In this document: positions 50,468-61,137 of the stretch, one piece after another
How the letters are laid out: every line of letters starts with the position of its first letter
Position numbering within the stretch: position 1 is the first letter of the stretch
DNA from: Montifringilla adamsi
Taxonomy: Eukaryota > Chordata > Aves > Passeriformes > Passeridae
Assembly (NCBI GenBank): GCA_017590115.1
Contig: JAGGNK010012114.1
Span: 937,467-1,001,466 of the forward strand
DNA length: 64,000 bases
Direction: 5' to 3'
The notes under the pieces: model-generated
Database searches by the model: none
What the model saw: only the letters and a program-made list of their open reading frames with translations
Told to the model about the DNA's origin: nothing
Translations under genes and position numbers: made by a program

Positions 50468-52252
50468 AGATCCATTAAGTAGCACAAGCTCAGGGATGCT
50501 GATTAACCCATTAGCTTCTCAATTAAAACACTAATTCGGGCACTGGCAGGTTTAAGAGCCCCTCAGGGTGCTTCCCTGTGCCAGTGTGACATTCCACCCA
50601 GGCATCACCCAATGCTAGCAAGCCCTGCCATGGGGCCAGTGGATGAGGTTTTGCCTGAGAGCACTCTACCACAGCAGAGGCTGGTGTGCCTTTCCAAACT
50701 GGGAAACAAAAGAAGAAGGAAGGAATAATAACAGTGATGAAGGAATGTGAATTATTCATAAGAAATTAATGCAAGCCACCAGGGGCGAGCACGGAGAGAG
50801 TTTTGTTGTTCTCATAGGATGGGTAGCTGCTCATCTGCACTTTCATGGAATCTCATCCGTGCTGTTCACAGGATGACAATTTTACATCATAAGAGGTCCC
50901 CTGATGGCATGTATTAATTTATAATTGAGGCAAAAGGAAGGGAGTATTTTGGTGTATCACGCTAGTAAAACACACAAACTACTCCCTCAAGGCACACATA
51001 CGCATACATTAAAACATTAGCAATGGCACCAGAGTTAGTAAGAGCTGTGACATACAACACAACAGCTCACACATGCTTCATGGCAGCCCAAAGCCAATGC
51101 TTGGTGCTCACACTGTTCTGAAGTGGGGCCATGCAGCTCAGTGGCAAACAGAGGAAAAACAAATTGTTGGAGGCCTGTCACATGCTATAAAAAACAAATT
51201 AAAAAAAGGTGAATAGTAGGGCCACATACAACAGAGTATCCTTTCAGAAGGAAAACATTCCTTGTAAAAAGGACTATGTATCTTTTTAGTGTATTTATCA
51301 ACATATTCATTGCATTAGTCAACAGGGTGAAAATATGTAAGCATGGAGCACTGTAAATTTGCACTATTTAGATGATGCAAGAGTATGGCTAAAAACTAGT
51401 TTTATTAATTTTTTCCAAGAGTCTATTATTACATTATTCTGTTCCTTCAAATTAAACTCTTTTTTTTATTATTATGTTTAACTTAATGCAAATAAGTATC
51501 TGTTAGAATTTGGGTTTCCTCCCTGTCACTCCTCCTTCTGCTGTACAAAATAGTAACAGGAAACAAAGGTTTGCAAAATTGAAGATAACAGTGAAATTGA
51601 AACTACACTCTGACACAGATAATCTCAGGAAAAAAGAAAAAAATGCCAGAACCTGTAGTCTATCGATTGCTAAATATTGTTGGATACTGTTGTGTTTCAG
51701 AAGCACTCCAGAGAATTACTCCATTGTGCTATAACAAGGAAAAAACTTTTTTTATTAAAATCAAGAATAAACTAAACCATAGATGACATTAAATCCCTTA
51801 GAACATTTACATTTATTTTTACCACTTGTGTTGCAATTGGCAAATCCCATTTATTGCTGCTTTGACAAAATTTATGTGGTTTGTAGATAGGAAAAAAGAG
51901 AGGAATATTGCTGTTTGGAAGTCAAATAAATATAGTTTTAGCTTGGGCTAGGGGGTTGATCTTTTTAGAAATATTTTTAGACATTTTCTTTCTGCATTTC
52001 ATTTTGATCCTAATTGGCTTTTTTCCCTCCTAAAATATTGTCACCAATTCTTTTCAGCTTAAAGCAGTGGCTGGTTGTTGTGAAGATAGTCAGCCATGAG
52101 ACACAGCAGAAGATCCTCACAGACATGTAAGCTGAAATTTTATGAGATGTCACCCTTTCAGTCCCACTGGGATCTAAAGGCATTTTGTTTTCATCTGACA
52201 TACAGAAAAATGAGTACATTTTCCTGAGAAGAAAGTACTTTATCTCGTCTTC

Positions 52253-52269
52253 TTTTTTTTTTTTTTTTT
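52253..52269. repeat. Poly-T tract, 17 bases
   Basis: A run of 17 T residues in unique DNA. Confidence 0.9.
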
Positions 52270-54213
52270 CATGATATCATTATACAATGGCAAATAGCAA
52301 GTGATACACTTATTAAATTCTAGTTTGGCACAGAGCAACCAAAAGAGAATGAAACATTTTCATGTCCTCCACTGGGGAATACTTTTCTATCTGTTCCCTA
52401 ACAGTGTTAGAGCTTGAAATAGCTGGAAGAGAATAGATCAGTTTTCTTCTATGAAGTTTTATTCAAGTTTTATTACCTCCATAGTCCACAGAGGCCAGTT
52501 CCATCATCTTAAGTACAACCCTCAGAGACTAGCAAGAATTAATTCTGCCTATTAACTGCATTTTATCTACATAACATACTTTTACATTTATTTGAGACTG
52601 AGTACCAGGAGTATGCAAGAATTACATGTTTTGAAATTAACTTTAGCTTATGATTTGCTGTAGCATCACACTAAAATAAAAAGATAATTTATACATGTAT
52701 AAAAAGACCATACCATTATTTTTGTGATAGCATTTTGCATATAGAAAACTCAGAAAAGTCCTTGCAATTAAAGACATCCACACCACCAGCATAGAATCTG
52801 ACCCTCACTACTTAATGCTTATATTTTTATTGCCTGAATGGCTGAATGGCAGAAAAATCCCCACTACTGTTGAAGAAAGTTACTGGAGAATATTTCTTTA
52901 CTTAAAAAAGTTTAGAATTCACTGTCATAGATCCAAAATGTATTTCTCCTTATTTATAAATGAGAAAATAACTCAGGCTCAAATAGTGATTTAAAAAAAA
53001 AAAATTTAGCAATAAGCATATCCGAAGGAATTTTTGACAAATAGTTTAGTATTCCCACAATTTATTTGGACAGTCAAAAAGGAGGAAAAAGGACTGCTTC
53101 TTACTTCAGTCTTCTGACATAAGTCAAGTCCAAAATAAATGGAAGGTGTGGGATTTGAGATTATAAAGGGGCCCTATATAGGTGCAATCTCTCTCTTAGA
53201 AGAAGAAAGTAATTTAAGAAGTAATTCATAAAACGAATATATAACGGGAGGTATTAATGTAGGGACTGCAGAAGAAAAGAAAGTGATTTTATGAGCTATG
53301 TCCCAGTGCTTTGTCCTATCAGCAATGGCCCTAATATCAATATCAGCTCCAATAAAAAAGATTGGCTCATTGTTTTAAGCTCAAAATAATTACAAAATCC
53401 TAAAAGAAACCAAAAAAAAAAACTCACCCAAAACCAACAAAGATACCCCACAACCCTTTGCGCTGTTGAATTGCCCTTCTCTCCTATCTCCTTTTCACAG
53501 AGGGTTTTCCTTAACAACCATTCACTTGTCCAGAATATCACTACTTTCTTGTCTACTTTGCCTTTCAGACTTTACAATTTTTCAAAACAAAATGTATCTA
53601 CATGGCACTCAAATTACAAATATTTCTAATGATGACATGCTTGACACACAAAATTGTTTTCCTGTATCGTGCAAGGACTTTACATATGCCAGTCTTCAGG
53701 TGCTCATGAATAAATGAACCAAAGCAAAGCAGGTGGAACTGTTCAAATCTAGTAGAAGTGGACTCTGAACCTGTAGCCAGACTGGAGAGCACTGCAGTTC
53801 AATTTTAAAATTTGAAAAAGTTGGCAGAAAAGGAGAGCACTATTAAATACTTACACTTGAAGTAAAAAAAAACAAACCTGCTTAGCTTTACATCAGTGGC
53901 AAAATTACTTTTTACTGTTTGTGAAACATGCCTGTCTGCATGAAAAATTCACTTCTGACACTGAATTACATCAGACTCTTCAACACTTAATTTTTAATGG
54001 TTATTGCATACATTATGGAAGTTGGCAGAATGATTTAAAGCAAGGTCACAAAATAGTATTACAAAATTGTGCTCAGTTGCTGACTGGCTTGAGGCTTGAT
54101 ATCTAGCATTGACCAAAACTACACCTATTCAACTCTTAAAAAACCTCCTAGGAAACCTGGGATTACAAGTCAAACTGGTAAACATTGGTGGCCTAATTTT
54201 TCATATATGGTGA

Positions 54214-54240
54214 TTATTTATTTATTTATTGTATTTATTT
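54214..54240. repeat. (TTTA)n microsatellite
   Basis: About six TTTA units with one G interruption. Confidence 0.88.
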
Positions 54241-54727
54241 CAGTATTTCTTTGACAACTGGTATTAGTATCACATATGATTGTGATTAATGGGATTTTGA
54301 TTTCTCTCTTTTGGAAAAGCTGTGAAAACAGAGATCAGTCACAGCTAACAAATATCCTAGAACAGTACTCTAATTGTGCATTGAACTTGCCCAAGCCTAG
54401 CAATTTTGCTGTTTTGTTCTTTTTTACTCTCATTCATATCACTATCTTGTTTTTTTTTTTTTTAGTTAGTGACACCAAAGTCAGACAGCAATGCTGTAAA
54501 ATACCTCTAAAAAACAAAACAAACAAAAAACTATCATCATGGGCAAATAATTCAAAGCACTTTTAGCAATCTATAAAAATAAGAATTCAAGTATTTGTCA
54601 GAGAAATGCAGAAGTTGGTATTAACTTTTTCTTTTTGTAAAGTTCCTAAGCTTTCATGTATTTAGGGAAAAAAAACCCGAAAAACAAAAACCAAACATCT
54701 AACGCTATACTGCAAATTTCACTACTA

Positions 54728-55510
54728 AATCACAGAACCACAAAATCACAGAAACATTTAGGTTGGAAAATACTTCCAAAATCATCAGGTCCAACCCTTG
54801 ACCCATCCCTACTGTGGCAACTAAACCATAGTACTGTCAGATCCGGTCACTTCTTGAAAACTTCAAGGGATGGTGACTTCACCACCTTCCTGGGCAGCCT
54901 ATTCCAAGGTTTAACAACCCCTTCCATGAAGAAATTTTTCCTAATGTCTAATCTGAACATTTGGCGTTCAGCTGGTGCAGCTTGAGGCCATATCCTCTTG
55001 TCCTTTTGTTCATTGCCTGGGAGATGCCAACTCCCACCTGGCTACAACCTCATTTCAGGCAGTGGTAAAGAGTGATAAGGTTCCCCCCTGAACTTCTTTT
55101 TCTCAAGGCTAAACACCCTGGAGGCCTCAACCACTCCTTACAGGACTATAATTCCAGACCTTCCACCAGCTCTGTTGCCTTTCTCTGGACATTCTCCAGC
55201 CTATCAATTCTTGTAGTGAGTGGCCCAGAACGGGACACAGCACGTGAGGTATGGCCTCAGTGCCCAGCACAGGGGGACAACCTTTTTTCTGGTCCCACTT
55301 GGTCACATTATTGGTGATAAAGGTTAGGATGCCATTGGTCTTCCTGGCTCACACTGGCCTATATTTGCCAAGAGCCTCTAAGGAGGAATTCAGGGACCAG
55401 CTGCCAAGTGGATTTTGCTCCATTCACCACAAGTCTCTGGGTCTGGTCATCCAGCCATCCAGCCAGGTTTTTACCCATCAAAGAGTCCACCCATCCAAGC
55501 CAGGAGCGGG
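54728..55510 (-). mobile_element. CR1 LINE 3' portion, minus strand
   Basis: The plus strand opens with AATCACAGAACCACAAAATC, the complement of the CR1 octamer tail. It continues with the complement of the 3' UTR and C-terminal ORF2: 'catcaggtccaacccttgac' at 54783, 'ttccatgaagaaatttttcc' at 54922 and 'ctggacattctccagcctat' near 55185. 'ggatgccattggtcttcctg' near 55328 and 'agccaggtttttacccatca' near 55461 follow. The 5' truncation point lies near 55510. All frames are broken, so it is inactive. The plus-strand frames of 81 and 121 codons here are shadows of the element. Confidence 0.93.
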
Positions 55511-58500
55511 CAGCTGGTATAACTCTTATTCCTTCTCCGTAGCAGGTAATTTTCCTGCTCTAAGTATAAGCAGGTCAAGTTTTATATGTACAAGAGGACC
55601 AAGAAATGAAACATAATAAAGAGATGGGATGGACAGAAGAACATACCATCCTTTCTCTTGCACTTTCTAGGCTTCAAAGCTGAGTGCTGAATACCTTCCA
55701 CCCACTTACTGGTGTCTGACATCCACATCACCTCTGAATCTATTCCAAAGCATGAGATCAGGGCACTGAATAACAAACCCTGGACACAGCACATCTTTGA
55801 AGTTTTCACTGATCATTGAACTCCATTTGACTCTCAACGGACCTACTTTGAACACTCAAATCTCCTTTGTCCCCATTTTGTGTGGGTTGAGTTTTCTTTT
55901 TCAGCTCCCTCCTAAATTCTTTGTTCCCAGGTCTATAATTTCTCACTTGAACCAAAGAGTCTTCTTTGTTCACTCATGCTCCTGTGACAGCCATGGACAC
56001 TCTGCTTTTCTGGCTGACAGCCACAAAATTTGCAACACGTAAGTACAGCTCTTGTAATTTTTGTTCTTGTCATTTTCTTCATCTCTCTAGCAATTTAATA
56101 CACTTGGGACAAACCTGAGGCAATTTATTCTTGCTTCCCTCCTGTCTGCCAAAAATAAGCTTTTCTGTTTCTCACATAAAAATATCATCTGGACTTGAGA
56201 TAACTTCTGAAAATTCTTCTTCAGACACATAAAACTGATCAGCTACAACACTGACTAGGGGAGATAATAAAGAGAACCAGCAGCTTCTCTGAGTGTTGCA
56301 GTACTCCTTGTACTCTGAATTGAGAAGGCACACTATTGAACAAAGCAAAAACTAAGAATGACTGGGGTTTCACATGATGTACAAGGTCTGAAGCCTGTAT
56401 TTTTTCCCGTTACTTCTGTATTTACATCCATTATTCTCAGCTCAAAATTGTAGACAACTCTTTGTAAATGAATAGTCTCTCAGGGCATCTACAACACCTA
56501 ATTATTCTTTGACCCTTTTAACAAAATTCAGGTTGGTTTGCTTGCTTGTTATTTTTGGGAAAAAAGCAGCAGAGGAACATTAAGCTTCATCATCCATTTC
56601 TTCTGCTCTCTATTATATGCACACACCAAAGATTGATGGTGAAATAGCACTAAACTACTTTTTCTTTTTTAATGGCTATCTCTTTTTTTCAGTCTTAATC
56701 TTGGTGATGTTCTGTAATTGTTCCTTGGTTTTTTCTTAGAAACACAGTGTTTTCTCAGAAACACTGTTTTCCTGTGTTTTCAGTGTTTTTTTTTTTAAAA
56801 AAAAAAAAAAGAAAGAAAAAAAGAAAAAAAAAAATCCTCTCTATTCAAGTTTGAAGCACACCTATTTGAAATGCAAAAGAAGCAAATTGGCCAGAGGAGT
56901 TTTTCTCAGTCTGTGATACTTGGATAGGGGAAACCATTACAGTTGCTTTTGAAATATCTCTCCTCATGTCCCATGACCACTTCCAAACTTCAAAAAAACT
57001 AGGCTTTCACATACACACAAACCAAATACAGTGAGAACCAAGTATAAATAAGCACTACACACTGTTTGGTCTTTTTATTTTGTTATCAGAGAAAACTATT
57101 ATGCCAAAATTCAGCTGGATATACCCAGAGTAGCATTTTTAGGTGTGGAAAGAGGGGAGAGAATATGTTCAAAAAAGTAATGATTTTTTTGATAGAAAAT
57201 AAAAAATTAATTGGCTACTGAAAACCTAAAATCAGAGAAGAATGAAAGAGAAGGAAATTCTGTAAAAGCACATTCTTTCTCTAAAAATATGTTTTGACAG
57301 AGAAACTCTTTAATAATTTAAAAGTTATGTTCAGCCTGTTAAAATGTAGGTAAAACACGCGAGAAGTCCTCTGGATCATTTTTCTGTGTGACCCAGGCTC
57401 AAATCTCTTCACAGAGAGTAAGTAGCAGTAACATGAATAATTTAAAAGCATCAAGGAATGGAAAAGAAGGGCACATAGAGACTTCACATTTGGTACCAAG
57501 AGACATATTCATAAATCTTTGCTGCTTTACAAATATGGTTCATACCTCGATCAAAACAGGTTGCCAGATCTTGGTCCCAATTAGCTTTACCTTGCACTTG
57601 CCCAATTTTTTCAGTTTGTACTAATTACAGACAGCTCTTTAAGAAAAAAATTCTGCTGTCTTGTTCTAGCCTTTGATTTTGACTGTCACAAGCATAATTC
57701 ACACATTTACCAGGCTATCTAACCTGAACCTGTTCTTGTTACACCCTAATAATCTGTTTCCTTTTTCTCTAGTGGCTTACAGACCAACACCCCAAAATCC
57801 CTTTATCATTCGTGACGTCTCCCTCTGGCTGAAATTTCACTTTTTCTCCTTTTTTCTGAAAAGCATGAGTTTAAGAGGGCTCTTCCTCTCCCCACCCACT
57901 TTCAGTGATTTCTTTGCTCACCTCCTGACACACAGCTCATTAGCCTGTGGTGTATGTCCAGTTTCCGCATTGGTTGGCTGTCACAGAAGGAAATGGACAG
58001 TTACTTCCAAAGAACAGACACTTTTCATTCTCTTCCTTTAATAAAAGTGTAACTTCAGTCATGGTCATTGTCATAAGACTCAGATTCACTCTCAGTTATG
58101 CTAACTGTGAAGTTAAACTGATATTAACTTAGTTAAAAGTGCACATTTTCTGTCTGTTGTGATATTTTTCAAACACTGTAGAAACCATTCTCTTGCTCAA
58201 AGTTAAACACATGCATTGAATGTCCACATAAGTGCTTGAGCATTGTACATCCTCAGTGGTAAACCTGAACTGCATATTTCAAGGCTGAATTGCTGCAGAA
58301 CATGCAGCATACATTAAACAGTCATTGTTCCACAAAGCTTGACCCAGAAACATCTGCAGATAAGGCACCTATCAAGAAGGCGATCTGCCTCTGTACTCTC
58401 ATCACTTGGGATGAGAGAAAAAATCTTGCAAATTGTTTCAGTTTGGAATCTCTTAGTTGTCTTGTCTCATGAGCTGCTATATTTAACCTGGTAAATATTT

Positions 58501-60053
58501 TAAACCAATATTTTCCCAAAGAGATATTAGGTTTGTCCATTCTCTTGCAGATGTCTATGACAAGCGTAAAAATGCAATGCTGGCAGAATTCAGGCAGTAG
58601 ATACTGGTACATGCAGAATGAGAAAAATTAAACAAAACTTGCAAGAGAGAAGAGAAGATAATTATGTCCAGAAATAGAGTTAAATTTTGTAATCAGAAAT
58701 ACATGATGGCCTTAAGACTGCAGAGAGGCTAAGATCAAGAAAACTACAAAGAGCAGAGAAAGAAATTATAATGTCCTATATGCCAGATTTTTGTTGTAAT
58801 AATTTATTGTAATTGCTCCAATACTTCTCTGAAATTACCAATCAACACTTTATTTAACACAATTTCCACTGAAAAAGTGGTTGACAAAGCAGCATCAAAG
58901 TTCTGGGATCACCATTCCACCGGAGCTATTAATCTATTTAAAGGGACCCGCATATATGGAATGGTATACATTACAGATTATGCTATGGATGCAGTTCTGT
59001 TGGTGCATTGGAAAGCTATAAATGAACAACAAAAGCAAAACATATCAAAATATATGCCCCAGATGAAAATTCTCAATAACTGTAGAGGTTGATTATGAAA
59101 TAAGAGGCAGGTAGCAGAAGAAGAAAACCAAGGAAGAAATAGATATTATGCTGTCTTGTCCAAAAAGACAATCACCAAAATTAGTGATTCACAAGTGGAC
59201 TTGGTAGAAACGTCGCCTTGCATCTGTACATTATTATTTGTTCCTGATGATGGGCATAGACCTTCAGCAAAAGAAACTGTCTCTGTCCCTTGAGCTTGTG
59301 CTTACAGTGTTCCGATCATCCAGGTAGAGGTGAAAGGCAGAGGTACAAGCCATCTTCAGGGATAACTTTAAAAATAACAGACTCAATCTAGGGAAAAAAT
59401 TCAGAAGTAGACTTATTAAACCCTACTTGTCAAAAATTAGTGAATATATTTAGCTGAGTCAGAGTTTATATATTCCCAGAGACAGGAACAGTAGGGGAAT
59501 CTAACAAAAGAAGGGGGGAAAATCCTACAAATTTAATATCGAGGTACTGTATTTCAAAGAAAGTATATTCAACATGTATTTCTTTGTGCTTCTCTTCAAA
59601 CAGTATCTTCACAGCTAAATCTTATCCCCTTATTAATGAGGTGCTACTTATGTGGATTGAACTTAACTATATAGGATAATGATATAACCAGAAGCTTGTT
59701 TTATGTCAGAAAAAGGACAAATTCAACTAGTGTCAATAAATGCTCATAATTCTTGTGCAAAATTGCAATGTGAAACTGAATGCTAATATAAAGCAAGTGT
59801 TGAAATGCAATACAGTTGTGTCCTAGATCTTCATGAAATGCAGACTGTTTATGCATGTTAATAGATGCAAGAATATGAATAGTTTGATGGAGCTGTCATC
59901 CACTGCATAGAGGAAATCCTGGAAAAACATCAAAACAGCGTGAAAACTTGACGACCTGTTTTTAAAGTACTCTAATAAACTAGATTAATAAGTAGGAATG
60001 AACTGAGTTTGAGTTTCCAGCTCTCTTGCTTTCTTCTGATGTATTGGTGTACT
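55511..60053. other. Unique DNA, one weak exon-like segment
   Basis: No transposon was recognised. A segment at 55905-56038 is bounded by a good polypyrimidine/AG acceptor and a GTAAGT donor and is open in one frame. The peptide is unfamiliar, so it is treated as a candidate only. T/A homopolymers lie at 56786-56834. The 122-codon frame at 57673-58041 is Phe/Leu/Ser-rich and not recognised. Confidence 0.4.
56738..56834. repeat. Nested inverted repeats followed by T11A14 and A/G tract
   Basis: AAACACAG and CTGTGTTT flank CAGTGTTT and AAACACTG, giving two nested inverted repeats. A run of 11 T is then followed directly by 14 A (56786-56810), itself able to fold back. An A-rich tract with scattered G follows to 56834. 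Confidence 0.85.
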
Positions 60054-60100
60054 AAGCTATATAAGCCCTTTCCATAAGCTGGAAAGGGCTTATACAGCTT
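60054..60100. repeat. Short strong hairpin, 20-bp arms and 7-base loop
   Basis: Arms 60054-60073 and 60081-60100 are reverse complements at 19 of 20 positions, with a single A/C mismatch, around the loop ATAAGCT. The 14 base pairs nearest the loop, including AAGCCCTTTCC, are perfect. Pairing does not clearly continue outside the arms. The total of 47 nt is short for a microRNA precursor. Confidence 0.92.
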
Positions 60101-60334
60101 TGGCATTGAATGCTTTTAAATTTGTCTCCCACAGTTTGATTACAGGTGTATTGACTGCAAGGTTCACCTTTAACAGTTCAATACTCCTGGGATATTTCAG
60201 TTACTTAGACACTTCACATACATGGAATATGAATTTTTTCATGTAATCATATATTTATAACCCAAAATTATAGTTACTTTAAGTGATGGCAGGAAAAAGA
60301 AAGCTAAAAACTCCTTCAATTATTGAATAAACTC

Positions 60335-61137
60335 ACAATGGCTAATACCTCAGAGTGTGGCCTTTCAGAGGGACCTGAGTTCAGAGAGGTGAACCTTCTG
60401 AAATCCAACAAGGGCAAATGCAGGGTTCTGCACCTGGGCAACAAGCCCAGGCACTGGTACAGGCTGGGGAGTCACCTGCTGGAGACCAGCTCTGTGCAGA
60501 AGGACCCTGTGAGCCAGCAGTGTGTCCTTGTAGCCAAGCAGTCCCATGGTATCCTGGACTGCATTTGTAAGGACATTGCCAGCAGGTCAAGGGAGGTGAT
60601 CCTGCCCCTCAGTGCTGGTGGAGCTTCACCTGGAACTCTGTGTCCAGTTTTGGGCTCCTCAGCACATGACAGGCATGGGGATCCTGGAGCGGGTCCCACA
60701 GGGAGTTACTAAGTTGGTCAAGAGTCTGGAACATCTCTCTTACAAGGATAAGCTGAGGGAGCTGGGCCTGTTGAGCCTCAAGTAGAGACAACCAAGACGA
60801 GCATCACCAATGTCTATGAGTATCTGAAGGGAGGGTGCTAAGAGGATGGATACAGGCTCTTCTTGGTGATGCCAAGCAAGGACGAGGAGCAACAGGCAGA
60901 CACTGATGCACAGGAAGTTCCACCTGAAGATGAGGAAGAACTTCTTCCCTGTGAGAATGACCAAGCACTTGAACAGATTGCCCAGAAAGACTGTGGAGTT
61001 TCCCTCACCGGAGATTCAAGAACCACCTGGACACAATCCCATGCAATGTGCTCTGGGAGGGTCTTGGTGGACCGGATGGTTGGGCCAGATGACCACCTGT
61101 GGTCCCTTCTAACCTGACCAATTCTGTGATTCTGTGA
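60335..61137 (+). mobile_element. CR1 LINE 3' end, plus strand, well preserved
   Basis: About 800 bases of C-terminal ORF2 plus 3' UTR. Matching blocks are 'tttcagagggacctgagttc' at 60362, 'gcagggttctgcacctgggc' at 60420 and 'gccagcaggtcaagggaggt' near 60578. 'aagctgagggagctgggcct' at 60750 and 'cacaggaagttccacctgaa' near 60908 follow. The copy ends in two intact ATTCTGTG-type octamers at 61121-61137. It is the least diverged 3' end in the window, yet the ORF2 frame is broken by stops (for example just after 'gttgagcctcaag', 60782) and by a deletion near 60380. Frames on both strands inside it are not host genes. Confidence 0.94.

Larger units (their letters stand above)
47835..54727. other. 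Unique DNA, no gene seen; possible regulatory element near 50.5 kb
   Basis: No exon or transposon was recognised over almost 7 kb. It includes a near-perfect palindrome at 47979-48004, an RFX X-box at 50455-50467, a T17 run at 52253-52269 and a TTTA microsatellite at 54214-54240. Confidence 0.45.

Noticed and set aside
50774..50792. CTCF-like core CCACCAGGGG
   Set aside because: The following bases (CGAGC) depart from the strongly required GGCGC part of the motif, so a functional site is doubtful.
55251..55616. 121-codon plus-strand frame
   Set aside because: It is mostly the antisense of the minus-strand CR1.
60323..60712. 129-codon plus-strand frame with readable peptide
   Set aside because: It translates the C-terminal ORF2 of the CR1 at 60335-61137 and ends where that copy is frameshifted.
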